A DNA stretch of 64,000 bases from Microbacterium gorillae (GTDB lineage Bacteria > Actinomycetota > Actinomycetes > Actinomycetales > Microbacteriaceae): assembly GCF_000826185.2 (NCBI RefSeq), contig NZ_LN648870.1:109761-173760 (forward strand). The letters run 5' to 3'. Under the pieces are notes generated by a model. That model ran no database searches, was not told the DNA's origin, and saw nothing but the letters and a program-made list of their open reading frames with translations. Below, piece after piece: positions 38,904 through 46,438 of this stretch. Position 1 is the first letter of the stretch; each line of letters begins with the position of its first letter. The translations under genes and the position numbers were made by a program.

Positions 38904-39379
38904 GCGACCTCGCCGCCCTCACCGGTCGCCACGAACTGGCGACCGCGCGGGACACGGAAGCGTTCGGTCGAAACCTCGGTGAGCGGCTGTCGGCGGGGGA
39001 CCTGCTCGTGCTCACCGGACCGCTCGGGGCGGGAAAGACCACTCTCACGCGCGGTCTCGCCGCCGGTCTCGGCGTGCGCGGACCGATCCAGAGCCCCACC
39101 TTCGTCATCGCGCGGACCCACCCGTCGCTGGTGGACGGACCGCCCCTCGTCCACGTGGACGCCTACCGCCTCGGATCCGCGGCGGAGTTGGACGATCTGG
39201 ACCTGGACCTGCCCGGATCCGTCGTCGTCGTCGAGTGGGGACGCGGCATGGTCGAGGCGATCGTCGACGAGTGGTGGGAGCTCGAGCTGATTCGTCCGGT
39301 GGGCGGCGCCCCCGCACCCGACGCCGAGCTCGATGACGACGCCCCCCGGGTCGCCGAGCTCACTCACCATCACCTCTGA
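38900..39379 (+). CDS. tsaE: tRNA threonylcarbamoyladenosine biosynthesis ATPase TsaE
   Basis: A 159-residue P-loop ATPase (LTGPLGAGKTTLTRGLAAGL, Walker A ~39-48) with the IQSPTFVIARTHPS motif and VHVDAYRLGS. It drives turnover of the TsaB-TsaD complex in t6A37 synthesis. The GTG start overlaps the alr stop. Its partners tsaB and tsaD lie ~1.5-3 kb downstream, separated by an unrelated divergent gene pair. tsaC is not in the window. Confidence 0.93.
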   Translation: MSDLAALTGRHELATARDTEAFGRNLGERLSAGDLLVLTGPLGAGKTTLTRGLAAGLGVRGPIQSPTFVIARTHPSLVDGPPLVHVDAYRLGSAAELDDLDLDLPGSVVVVEWGRGMVEAIVDEWWELELIRPVGGAPAPDAELDDDAPRVAELTHHHL

Positions 39380-39381
39380 CG

Positions 39382-39497
39382 TCGCTCCACCTTCCCGCAC
39401 TTCTGCGGCGTGAGAACTACCGCATGTGTGAGCGTGCCCGGGGTCGCTCTCACCTGTGACGGTTCCATCGAGATGAAAGTGCCGGACCTGAGAGCAT
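39382..39497. repeat. 116-bp palindromic intergenic element, copy 2
   Basis: Starts TCGCTCCAC 3 bp after the tsaE stop and ends TGAGAGCAT at the stop codon of the convergent reductase gene, filling the gap exactly. GGGG at offset 58 and AAGTG at offset 95 match copy 1. It may act as the bidirectional terminator here. Confidence 0.7.
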
Positions 39498-40066
39498 CAG
39501 GGTTCACGGACGTACTCCTCGATCACGACGCCGGATGCGAACGGGCGCGTCGACTTCAGCCGGAAGCGACGGACCGCGCTGTCGTCGGTCCGGAGCGCGG
39601 GGATGCCCGTGCCGATCAGGACGGGGTTCCGCTTCAGGACCAGCCGGTCGATCTCGCCGATCAGCGCTCCGGCCAGCACGCCGCCGCCGCACAGCCAGAT
39701 GTCGCGACCGGGTTCGGCTTTCAGGCTGCGCACCGTGGCGACCGGGTCGCGGGTCAGCGTCAGGTCCGGCGCCACGTCGCGCTCGCTCCGGCTCGCGACG
39801 TACTGTCGCAGGTGCGGGTAGGGGCTGGCGATGCCCACCTCGAGCGCCGGCCGCAGCGTGTTCCACCCCATCAGGACGGTGTCGAACCGGGTGCCGGGTG
39901 CCGTGCGGCCCAACGCGGAGAGCACGTGCGCGGGGAACGCGTCGGCGTAGTCCTCGAGCAGGGCGGCGACGTGGTCGCCTTCGACGGGGAACGCGTCGAA
40001 GCCGCCGTCAGCGTCCGCGATGAAGCCGTCGATGCTGACGGCGACGTAGTAGACGAGTTCGCGCAT
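39497..40066 (-). CDS. Dihydrofolate reductase family protein (RibD C-terminal-like)
   Basis: A 189-residue NAD(P)H-dependent reductase of the DHFR/RibD-C fold. MRELVYYVAVSIDGFIADAD is the typical N terminus, FDTVLMGWNTLRP the mid motif and GRDIWLCGGGVLAGALI the nucleotide-binding Gly-rich loop. Such stand-alone proteins reduce unknown small molecules and are often controlled by a nearby TetR or MarR gene. Here a TetR gene is divergent with two palindromes between. GGGAGAACA precedes the ATG. Not the housekeeping folate enzyme. Confidence 0.85.
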   Translation of the reverse strand: MRELVYYVAVSIDGFIADADGGFDAFPVEGDHVAALLEDYADAFPAHVLSALGRTAPGTRFDTVLMGWNTLRPALEVGIASPYPHLRQYVASRSERDVAPDLTLTRDPVATVRSLKAEPGRDIWLCGGGVLAGALIGEIDRLVLKRNPVLIGTGIPALRTDDSAVRRFRLKSTRPFASGVVIEEYVREP

Positions 40067-40078
40067 TGTTCTCCCATC

Positions 40079-40092
40079 ACGACAGGTGTTGT
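40079..40092. promoter_or_regulatory. Putative TetR operator 1
   Basis: Near-palindrome ACGACAGGTGTTGT in the 73-bp divergent gap. It shares an ACGACA..GTYGTGGTT pattern with operator 2, 27 bp away. Confidence 0.55.
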
Positions 40093-40105
40093 GGTTAGAC
40101 AGACT

Positions 40106-40119
40106 ACGACAGCCGTCGT
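40106..40119. promoter_or_regulatory. Putative TetR operator 2
   Basis: Palindrome ACGAC-AGCC-GTCGT lying just upstream of the tetR -10 box. With operator 1 it would let one repressor control both divergent genes. Confidence 0.55.
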
Positions 40120-40127
40120 GGTTCCGC

Positions 40128-40133
40128 TACGGT
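40128..40133 (+). promoter_or_regulatory. -10 box TACGGT, leaderless promoter of the TetR gene
   Basis: TACGGT ends 6 nt before the ATG at 40140 and follows operator 2 by 8 bp. Confidence 0.55.
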
Positions 40134-40139
40134 GGTGAC

Positions 40140-40706
40140 ATGGCTCGCAACATCGACCGGCGCGCGGCGCTCGCGGATGCGGGGCTGCGCGTGCTCGCGA
40201 CGGAGGGGGCACGCGGACTCACGCACCGCGCGGTGGACGCGGCGGCAGGCGTCCCGCGGGGCACGGCATCGAATTACTTCGGGACGCGGGACGAGCTGAT
40301 CGGCGCACTCGTGGCCCGGATCGGCGAGCGCCTCACCCCGGACACGATCACCCATGCGCAGCTGGCCTCGCGGACACCGGATCGAGCCCTGTTCGCCGCC
40401 TACGTGCGCGACATCGCGGAGCGGCTCACCGCCGCCCCCGAGGTCACCCTGGCCCTGTTCGAACTGCGACTCGAGGCTGCCCGCCGTCCCGCCGTCGCCG
40501 CGGCGCTGGGCGACTGGTTGCGGCAGGGGTTCGCCGCCGACGTGGCTTTCACGACGGCCGCCGGTCTGCCCGCGACCGCCGCGGACATCGCCCTGTTCCA
40601 CTACGCCGTCGACGGCCTGATGCTCGACCGGCTGACGACGCCCCTGGACCCGGACACCCCGACCTCCGCCGTCATCGACCGTCTCGTCGACCGCCTCCTG
40701 TCGTGA
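40140..40706 (+). CDS. TetR family transcriptional regulator
   Basis: A 188-residue regulator. The N-terminal helix-turn-helix (ALADAGLRVLATEGARGLTH, then GVPRGTASNYFGTRDEL) spans ~1-50. The C-terminal helical ligand domain contains LALFELRLEAARRP and LFHYAVDGLMLDRL, as in AcrR/TetR_C-type proteins. Divergent from a DHFR-family reductase with two palindromic operators between. The most likely regulon is itself plus the reductase. The inducer is unknown. The ATG at 40140 is supported by the -10 box 6 nt upstream. Confidence 0.9.
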   Translation: MARNIDRRAALADAGLRVLATEGARGLTHRAVDAAAGVPRGTASNYFGTRDELIGALVARIGERLTPDTITHAQLASRTPDRALFAAYVRDIAERLTAAPEVTLALFELRLEAARRPAVAAALGDWLRQGFAADVAFTTAAGLPATAADIALFHYAVDGLMLDRLTTPLDPDTPTSAVIDRLVDRLLS

Positions 40707-40732
40707 GTCGAGGGGCCCTGGTCACGCCGCGA

Positions 40733-40848
40733 ATGCTCTCACGTTCGACACCTCCACGGGCGTGGATCTGCTGCGGATGAGAGCATCCCCGCCGTCGCTC
40801 TCGACCGCGACGGTTCGCCCGCGCCAGAAGCGCCGGAAGTGGGAGCGA
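40733..40848. repeat. 116-bp palindromic intergenic element, copy 3 (reverse orientation)
   Basis: Begins ATGCTCTCAC and ends GTGGGAGCGA between the TetR gene and tsaB. Read in reverse it aligns without gaps to copy 1: TCGCTCCCAC, CTTCTGG, GTCGCG, GGGG at offset 58, TGCTCTC and CAGATCCAC all fall in register. Confidence 0.75.
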
Positions 40849-40860
40849 GGCGGAGGCGAC

Positions 40861-40866
40861 TACCCT
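40861..40866 (+). promoter_or_regulatory. -10 box TACCCT, leaderless promoter of tsaB
   Basis: TACCCT ends 6 nt before the tsaB GTG at 40873, with no Shine-Dalgarno. It supports that GTG as the start. Confidence 0.55.
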
Positions 40867-40872
40867 GGAACG

Positions 40873-41499
40873 GTGATCCTCGGCATCGACACCTCCCTCG
40901 GCACGGCGGTCGCCCTCATCGACTCGGACGGCGCGACGCACGCTGACCTGCGCAACGAGAACCCTCTCGGACACGCCGAGATCATCGGCACGATGCTCGT
41001 CGACGCGCTCGCTGCCGGCCCGGGCGAGATCACACATGTCGCCGCGGGCATGGGCCCGGGGCCCTTCACCGGCCTGCGGGTCGGGATCGCGGCCGCCCGC
41101 GCGTTCGCGCTCGGTCGCGGCGTCCCGGTCGTTCCGGTCGTGACCCATGACGCCGTGGCGCTGGAGCTGCTGACGGCCGACCCGGACACGGAACCCTTCG
41201 CCGTGGTGACGGACGCGCGCCGTCGCGAGTTCGCCTACACCGTGTATTCCGGACTCGACGCGGACGGACTGCCGATTCGCGTCAGCGAGCCGGCGCTGTC
41301 GCCGCGGGACGAGGTGGACGCACGTCTGGCAGGGCTCGGCGCGCGCCGCCATGACGCCACCGCGGTCTCGGCGGCGATGCTGGCCCGGGTCGCCGGTCGT
41401 GCCATCGCGGCGGACCGGGTCGTCGGTCCCGACGACGCCCTCTACCTCCGCTCGCCCGACGTGAAGCAACCGAGCGCGCCGAAGCGGGTCAGCGCGTGA
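40873..41499 (+). CDS. tsaB: tRNA threonylcarbamoyladenosine biosynthesis protein TsaB
   Basis: A 208-residue ASKHA-fold partner of TsaD in t6A37 synthesis. VILGIDTSLGTAVALID is the phosphate-1-like motif, and AAGMGPGPFTGLRVGIAAAR is the TsaB signature. DARRREFAYTVYS is also conserved. The GTG start follows a -10 box by 6 nt. It overlaps the rimI start as GTGA, beginning the tsaB-rimI-tsaD run. Confidence 0.94.
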   Translation: MILGIDTSLGTAVALIDSDGATHADLRNENPLGHAEIIGTMLVDALAAGPGEITHVAAGMGPGPFTGLRVGIAAARAFALGRGVPVVPVVTHDAVALELLTADPDTEPFAVVTDARRREFAYTVYSGLDADGLPIRVSEPALSPRDEVDARLAGLGARRHDATAVSAAMLARVAGRAIAADRVVGPDDALYLRSPDVKQPSAPKRVSA

Positions 41500-42106
41500 C
41501 GGTGCGCACCGCGTCCGTGGATGACCTCGCCGCGATCATGCACCTGGAGCGCACGTCGTTCCCGACCGACGCCTGGAGCGAGGCGACGATGCGCGCCGAA
41601 CTGGAGTCCCCGCACGGGTACTACCTCGTCGATGAGACGGCGGGCGAGGTGACCGGCTACGCCGGGCTGCGCGCGCCCCGCGGAGCGGCCGACGGGGACG
41701 TGCAGACCATCACCGTCGCCGAGACCGCGCGGGGACGGGGGCGGGGGATGGGACGGCGGGCGAGGTGACCGGCTGCGCCGGGCTGCGCGCGCCCCGCGGA
41801 GCGGCCGGCGGGGACGTGCAGACCATCACCGTCGCCGAGACCGCGCGGGGACGGGGGCGGGGGAGGGTCATGCTCGTGGCGCTGCTGGCCGAAGCCGATG
41901 CGCGCGGCGTGCGGGATGTGTTCCTCGAGGTGCGCGATGACAACCCCGTCGCGCAGAAGCTCTACATCACCGAGGGGTTCGTCGAGGTCGGGCGGCGCCC
42001 GCGCTACTACCAGCCGGATGACGTGGACGCCCTCGTGATGAAGATCGATCTGGCCGACTGGCGTACCCGTCGCGAGACGGGCGGAGAAACGGGAGAGAAC
42101 GCGTGA
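41496..42106 (+). pseudogene. rimI: rimI (ribosomal-protein-alanine N-acetyltransferase) split by a 116-bp tandem duplication
   Basis: RimI is a GNAT enzyme that acetylates the N terminus of S18. Here the first frame (41496-41768, 90 residues) carries the N-terminal half and the acetyl-CoA loop TARGRGRG, then runs out in a repeated segment. A second frame (41765-42106, 113 residues) repeats the VQTITVAETARGRGRG loop and continues with LEVRDDNPVAQKLYITEGF and the normal C terminus. The 116-bp repeat (not a multiple of 3) causes the shift; removing one copy restores a 164-residue RimI. The halves overlap as GTGA, so reinitiation could make two pieces. The overlaps with tsaB and tsaD are intact. 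Confidence 0.85.
41636..41867 (+). repeat. 116-bp tandem duplication inside rimI
   Basis: Copies 41636-41751 and 41752-41867 are identical apart from three single-base differences (A to G twice, T to G once), which argues against a simple assembly doubling. It has no sequence relation to the dispersed 116-bp intergenic element. Confidence 0.9.
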
Positions 42107-43176
42107 ACCGCGACGAGCCCCTGGTGCTGGGCATCGAGACCAGCTGTGACGAGACCGGTATCGGCATCGTCCGTGGCCGCACGCTGCTGAGCAACACGAT
42201 CGCCTCCAGCATGGACGAGCACGCCCGCTACGGCGGCGTCGTGCCGGAGGTCGCCGCGCGAGCGCACCTGGAAGCCCTGCAGCCGGCGATCGAGGCGGCG
42301 CTGGCCGAAGCCGACGTCGTGCTGACGGACCTCGATGCCGTGGCCGTCACCAGTGGTCCGGGCCTGGCCGGGGCGCTGATGGTCGGCGTCGGTGCGGCGA
42401 AAGCGCTCGCGGTGTCGCTGGATCGTCCGCTGTACGCGGTGAACCACCTCGTCGGCCACATCGCCGCGGACATCCTGGACGCGGACGCCGAGCCGTTGGA
42501 ATACCCGACGATCGCCCTGCTGGTCTCCGGTGGCCACACCTCGCTGCTGCTCGTGCGTGATCTCACGACGGATGTGGAACTCCTGGGCGAGACGGTGGAC
42601 GACGCCGCCGGCGAAGCGTTCGACAAGGTCGCCCGCATCCTCGGCCTCCCGTACCCCGGCGGACCGCAGATCGACCGCGTCGCCGCCGGAGCCGACCCGA
42701 AGGCGATCCGTTTCCCGCGCGGTCTTTCGCGCGCGTCGGACATGGCCGAGCACCGCTACGACTTCTCCTTCTCCGGACTGAAGACGGCTGTCGCCCGCTG
42801 GATCGAGCAGCAGGAGGCCGCCGGGGCCGAGGTTCCGGTCGGCGATGTCGCGGCGAGCTTTCGCGAAGCCGTCGTCGATGTGCTCGTGACCAAGGCTCTG
42901 GACGCCTGCGCCCGGTACGGCGTCCCGCGCCTGCTCCTGGGCGGCGGGGTCATCGCCAACAAGCGTCTGCGTGATGTCGCGACCGAGCGCGGTGCCGCAG
43001 CGGGCGTCACCGTCCGTATCCCGCCGCTGAGCCTGTGCACCGACAACGGCGCGATGATCGCCGGGCTCGCCGCCGAGCTGATCACTGCCGGCCGGACGCC
43101 CTCGACGCTCGCGTTCGGGGCGGACTCGACGCTGCCGGTCACCGAGATCCAGGTCGCCGAGGCGAGCCGTGACTGA
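42103..43176 (+). CDS. tsaD: tRNA N6-adenosine threonylcarbamoyltransferase TsaD
   Basis: A 357-residue catalytic subunit that transfers threonylcarbamoyl to A37 of ANN-decoding tRNAs. [15 protein letters not shown] is the diagnostic start, VNHLVGH holds the metal ligands H115 and H119, and [13 protein letters not shown] and [13 protein letters not shown] are conserved. GTG start, overlapping the rimI frame by 4 nt and the next gene by 8 nt. Length is normal. Confidence 0.97.
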   Translation: MNRDEPLVLGIETSCDETGIGIVRGRTLLSNTIASSMDEHARYGGVVPEVAARAHLEALQPAIEAALAEADVVLTDLDAVAVTSGPGLAGALMVGVGAAKALAVSLDRPLYAVNHLVGHIAADILDADAEPLEYPTIALLVSGGHTSLLLVRDLTTDVELLGETVDDAAGEAFDKVARILGLPYPGGPQIDRVAAGADPKAIRFPRGLSRASDMAEHRYDFSFSGLKTAVARWIEQQEAAGAEVPVGDVAASFREAVVDVLVTKALDACARYGVPRLLLGGGVIANKRLRDVATERGAAAGVTVRIPPLSLCTDNGAMIAGLAAELITAGRTPSTLAFGADSTLPVTEIQVAEASRD

Positions 43177-43618
43177 TCCCGCGCCCGATCAGCAGCCGAC
43201 CGATCCGGCGATCTCGCCTGCGGAGGACGTCGACGCCTACGCGGAGCGCCTGCAGGCGCGCACGGAGGAACTGTTCGGCACCGGGGCGATCCCCATCCAG
43301 CGACCGGCCACCGGACCGGTGCGCACGCCGCCCGTCGCGCGCCGAACGGACGAGGCCGCGTGGACGGAGCCCACGCTCGTTCGCAAGGGGCTCGGCGGCA
43401 GTGCGTTCTCGTTCGCCGTGTCGGCGCTGATCGGATCGTTCTTCATGGGCTGGCTCGCGCCGGTCGCGGTGCTCTCACTCGTGCTCGGGATCCTCGCCGT
43501 CCGCCGTCCCGCGGAGAGCAGCCGCCTGGGCGCGTGGGCGATCGGACTGAGCATCCTCGCCCTCGTCTACAGTGCCGGCTGGATCTGGTGGGTCGGCACG
43601 CAGCTCGTCTGGTGGTGA
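43169..43618 (+). CDS. Small two-helix membrane protein (DUF4190-like)
   Basis: A 149-residue protein. The first ~75 residues are Pro/Ala/Asp-rich and probably disordered. Two membrane helices follow ([20 protein letters not shown], then [12 protein letters not shown] joined to [20 protein letters not shown]), as in DUF4190-type proteins. GTG start overlapping tsaD by 8 nt, so it is probably translated by coupling. No function can be assigned. It is convergent with the methyltransferase gene, 12 bp away. Confidence 0.75.
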   Translation: MTDPAPDQQPTDPAISPAEDVDAYAERLQARTEELFGTGAIPIQRPATGPVRTPPVARRTDEAAWTEPTLVRKGLGGSAFSFAVSALIGSFFMGWLAPVAVLSLVLGILAVRRPAESSRLGAWAIGLSILALVYSAGWIWWVGTQLVWW

Positions 43619-43630
43619 CGGCGGGGCACT

Positions 43631-44818
43631 TCAGACGCGGTCGGCGAGGACCGCGAGGCGGGTCCCGCCGCGCCGGGTGAGGATCAGCGTCGCCGCGTCG
43701 TCTCCGGCGAGCGAGAGACGCTTGCGCAGCTGAGCGGGATCGACGTCCACCCCGCGTTTCTTGATCTCCAGGCGCCCGATCCCGCGCGCTCGGAGCACCT
43801 TCGCCAGGGGCTTCGGATCGAAGGGCACTTCCTCGCGGACCCGGAATGAGGAGACGAACGGGCTCGTCAGCGCCGCATCTCCGGTCAGGTACGCGATGCC
43901 CGGCGCGAGCATGCCCGCCTGCAGATCGCGCGCCACGGTACCGATCAGACGCGCACGGATCACCGCGCCGTCCGGCTCGTGGATGAAGGCTCCGAGCGCG
44001 CGCTCCGGCTCGTCCTGCGCATCGTGCGACGCCGTGAGCTCGTGCATGACCCCGTCGCGGAGCACCAGCGCGGCGCGGCGGATGTCCGGGCGGGCGAGGG
44101 CGCCGAACCAGAGCGCGAGTTCGACGACGGACCCGCCGTCGCTGACCCACTGCGCCTCGGCGTCCGCCGGGATCTCGGCACGATCATGAGCCGGACCGAG
44201 CTTCACGCCGACGGGCAGTCGGCCGGCGAGGTCGTGGATCCACGGCAGCGGCGGGGTGTACTCGTCCGCACGGACGCGGTGCGTCTCGGCGTGACCGGCA
44301 CTGCGGCGCGCCGGGTCGAGCCAGGCACCCTCGATGTCGGCGAGGTCGACCTCCTCCGCCCGCGCGTGGAGCACGCGGGCGTCATCGCCGAAGACGGCGA
44401 GGTTGTACGCGGCGATCCCCGCGGTCACCTCGTCCGCGTCCACGGCGGTGACGCGCAGGCCCGCGCCGGCGAAGGCGAGGGCATCCCCGCCGATTCCGCA
44501 GCCGAGGTCGGCGACTCGGGTGATGCCCGCGGCGCGGAACCGGCCGGCGTGCAGCGCGGCGACCGGCATCCGGGTCGCCTGCTCGAGCCCGGCGCGCGTG
44601 AACAGCATGCGTCCGGCGAAGGGGCCGAACTTCGCCGCTGCGCGGGTGCGCAACCGCGCCTGGGTGACGACGGCGGCGACGAGGGTCGGGTCCTCGCCCC
44701 GTGCGCGCAGGCGGGTGACGGCACGCAGCGCGTCCTCGGAGGTGGTGATCTCGCCCACTTCGTCGATGAGGGCGAGGCCGGCCGTGGTCAGCACCGCGCG
44801 CAGTTCATCCGTCTCCAC
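43631..44818 (-). CDS. Class I SAM-dependent methyltransferase with THUMP-like C-terminal domain
   Basis: A 395-residue protein. A helical N-terminal domain (~1-95) is followed by a Rossmann methyltransferase core with the SAM motif VADLGCGIGGDALAFAG (~102-118) and VTAVDADEVTAG. GAWLDPARRSAGHAE takes the catalytic-motif position. The C-terminal ~70 residues (VREEVPFDPKPLAKVLRARG, then IKKRGVDVDPAQLRKRL) match the THUMP-like domain of this actinobacterial family. RNA methylation is suspected but the substrate is unknown. GTG start 6 nt after a TAGGCT box on the minus strand. Divergent from groES. Confidence 0.87.
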   Translation of the reverse strand: METDELRAVLTTAGLALIDEVGEITTSEDALRAVTRLRARGEDPTLVAAVVTQARLRTRAAAKFGPFAGRMLFTRAGLEQATRMPVAALHAGRFRAAGITRVADLGCGIGGDALAFAGAGLRVTAVDADEVTAGIAAYNLAVFGDDARVLHARAEEVDLADIEGAWLDPARRSAGHAETHRVRADEYTPPLPWIHDLAGRLPVGVKLGPAHDRAEIPADAEAQWVSDGGSVVELALWFGALARPDIRRAALVLRDGVMHELTASHDAQDEPERALGAFIHEPDGAVIRARLIGTVARDLQAGMLAPGIAYLTGDAALTSPFVSSFRVREEVPFDPKPLAKVLRARGIGRLEIKKRGVDVDPAQLRKRLSLAGDDAATLILTRRGGTRLAVLADRV

Positions 44819-44824
44819 CGCACC

Positions 44825-44830
44825 AGCCTA
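44825..44830 (-). promoter_or_regulatory. -10 box TAGGCT, leaderless promoter of the THUMP-like methyltransferase gene
   Basis: On the minus strand the box ends 6 nt before the GTG at 44818, without a ribosome binding site. Confidence 0.6.
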
Positions 44831-44862
44831 CGGCGCGGCGATCGCTGTGCTCTGCCCGGGAG

Positions 44863-44889
44863 TTGGCACTCGCATTGCAGGAGTGCCAG
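44863..44889 (+). promoter_or_regulatory. CIRCE operator 1 (HrcA site) upstream of groES
   Basis: TTGGCACTC-N9-GAGTGCCAG, a close match to the CIRCE consensus TTAGCACTC-N9-GAGTGCTAA. It overlaps the -35 region. Confidence 0.85.
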
Positions 44890-44904
44890 TTGCGGACGTA
44901 CACT
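44875..44904 (+). promoter_or_regulatory. groES promoter
   Basis: TTGCAG (44875-44880), an 18-bp spacer and TACACT (44899-44904). It is embedded between the two CIRCE operators, so HrcA binding would block polymerase. Confidence 0.55.
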
Positions 44905-44908
44905 GGCG

Positions 44909-44935
44909 TTAGCACTCGCGGTGTTCGGGTGCTAA
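44909..44935 (+). promoter_or_regulatory. CIRCE operator 2 (HrcA site) upstream of groES
   Basis: TTAGCACTC-N9-GGGTGCTAA: 17 of the 18 arm bases match the consensus. It lies at the expected transcription start. Confidence 0.93.
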
Positions 44936-44969
44936 CCAGTCTTGTACGTCAAGAAGGAAGAGGTAAACC

Positions 44970-45266
44970 GTGTCGGTTTCCATCAAGCCGCTCGAAGACC
45001 GCATCGTCATCAAGCAGGTCGAGGCCGAGCAGACCACGGCGAGTGGTCTGGTCATCCCTGACACCGCCAAGGAGAAGCCCCAGGAGGGCGAGGTCGTGGC
45101 CGTGGGTCCGGGTCGCATCGACGACAACGGCAACCGCGTCCCGATGGACGTCGCCGTCGGCGACCGCGTCCTGTACAGCAAGTACGGCGGGACCGAGGTC
45201 AAGTTCGGAGCGGACGAGTTCCTCGTTCTCTCCGCGCGCGACGTCCTGGCTGTCGTCGTTCGCTGA
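44970..45266 (+). CDS. groES: Co-chaperonin GroES
   Basis: A 98-residue Hsp10 that caps Gro[42 protein letters not shown] (the mobile loop) and [19 protein letters not shown] are canonical. GTG start with AAGGAAGAGG upstream. Two CIRCE sites predict HrcA heat-shock control. No groEL follows; a strong terminator ends the unit, so the chaperonin gene must be elsewhere. Confidence 0.97.
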   Translation: MSVSIKPLEDRIVIKQVEAEQTTASGLVIPDTAKEKPQEGEVVAVGPGRIDDNGNRVPMDVAVGDRVLYSKYGGTEVKFGADEFLVLSARDVLAVVVR

Positions 45267-45273
45267 CGCTCGA

Positions 45274-45311
45274 CCGACGGGCCCGCGCACTTCGGTGCGC
45301 GGGCCCGTCGG
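45274..45311 (+). terminator. groES terminator
   Basis: Perfect 17-bp inverted repeat (45274-45290/45295-45311) with a stable TTCG tetraloop, 7 nt after groES. Confidence 0.9.
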
Positions 45312-45332
45312 CGTCTGATCGGAGGGGGAGAG

Positions 45333-46256
45333 ATGACCGTCCAACCGCAGCCGGGTCCGGCCGCGTCGTCGCAACGCGGAGCCGGCGTGCTCTACACGAT
45401 CACCGCGTACCTGCTGTGGGGCGTGCTTCCGCTCTACTTCCTGCTGGTCTGGCGCGCCACCCCGTGGGAGGTGGTGGCGTGGCGCATCGTGTTCTCCCTG
45501 GTGTTCTGCGCCTTCCTCGTGCTCGTCACCCGCTCGTGGCGGCGGCTGCTGGCGATCGCGCGGCAGCCGAAGCTGATGGGCCTGATCGCGCTCGCCGGCG
45601 TGCTGGTCTACATCAACTGGCAGGTGTTCGTCCTCGGGACTCTCACCGGTCACGTGGTCGAGACGAGTCTCGGCTACTTCATGAACCCCATCGTCACGGT
45701 GCTGCTGGGCGTCCTCGTACTGCGCGAGCGGCTGCGCTCGTTGCAGTGGGTGGCGATCGGACTGGCGGCCCTCGCCGTCATCGTGATCGCCATCGGGTAC
45801 GGCGCGTTCCCCTGGATCTCGGTGGCACTGGCGCTGAGCTTCGGCTGCTACGGCCTGGTCAAGAATCGGATCGGCGGCAGCGTCGATGCGGTGAGCGGCC
45901 TCACGCTGGAGACGGTCTGGCTGATGCCCGTGGCGGTCGTCCAGCTTGCCGTCGTGGCGCTGTCCGGCGCGCTCACCATCGGCTCGGTCGGTCCTGACCA
46001 CACGCTGCTGCTCATCGGACTCGGCGTGGTCACCGCCGTCCCTCTTCTGCTCTTCGCCGCTGGCACGCGGCGCGTGCCGCTGTCCGTGGTCGGCATGCTC
46101 CAGTTCGCCGCGCCCATCCTGCAGTTCCTCATCGGCGTGCTGGTGCAGCACGAGCCGATGCCGCCGGAGCGATGGATCGGCTTCGCGATCGTCTGGTGCG
46201 CGGTCGCCGTGTTCGCGGTCGACTCCCTGCGCGCCGGACGCCGTGCGAGCCGCTGA
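45333..46256 (+). CDS. rarD: EamA-family transporter RarD
   Basis: A 307-residue protein with ten predicted membrane helices in two EamA repeats. YTITAYLLWGVLPLYFLLVW and ISLGYFMNPIVTVLLGVL-like segments (here ETSLGYFMNPIVTVLLGVL) identify the RarD subgroup of the drug/metabolite superfamily. Substrate unknown. A GGAGGGGGAG Shine-Dalgarno lies just upstream of the ATG. It sits between groES and the branched-chain amino-acid binding-protein gene with no shared operon evident. Confidence 0.88.
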   Translation: MTVQPQPGPAASSQRGAGVLYTITAYLLWGVLPLYFLLVWRATPWEVVAWRIVFSLVFCAFLVLVTRSWRRLLAIARQPKLMGLIALAGVLVYINWQVFVLGTLTGHVVETSLGYFMNPIVTVLLGVLVLRERLRSLQWVAIGLAALAVIVIAIGYGAFPWISVALALSFGCYGLVKNRIGGSVDAVSGLTLETVWLMPVAVVQLAVVALSGALTIGSVGPDHTLLLIGLGVVTAVPLLLFAAGTRRVPLSVVGMLQFAAPILQFLIGVLVQHEPMPPERWIGFAIVWCAVAVFAVDSLRAGRRASR

Positions 46257-46438
46257 CGGGCGGTGCGTCGCGCTCGTGCGTGCGATGTTCGATGACGCCG
46301 GATGTCGTCCATCCACAGATCGTTAGCTGTCCGATACCCGCGGAGCTCGGCGAATTTATAGGGTGGCGGGAACCCGAAAAATGTTTCGCGGGGGAGAACG
46401 CACCCGGATCGGGTGTGCTCATGACACGAAGGAGCACG
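46257..46438. other. Upstream region of livJ
   Basis: 182 bp without a gene. It holds an AT-rich GAATTTATAGGG (46352-46363) that could be the -10 area, and a short palindrome CGAAA-AATG-TTTCG (~46375-46388). No confident -35 box. Confidence 0.35.

Noticed and set aside
41636..41867. A link between the rimI duplication and the dispersed 116-bp element
   Set aside because: The equal length is a coincidence. The sequences share no alignable segment and the rimI repeat has no inverted ends.
41496..42106. Programmed ribosomal frameshift in rimI
   Set aside because: The shift is fully explained by a 116-bp tandem duplication; no slippery sequence plus pseudoknot arrangement is needed or evident.
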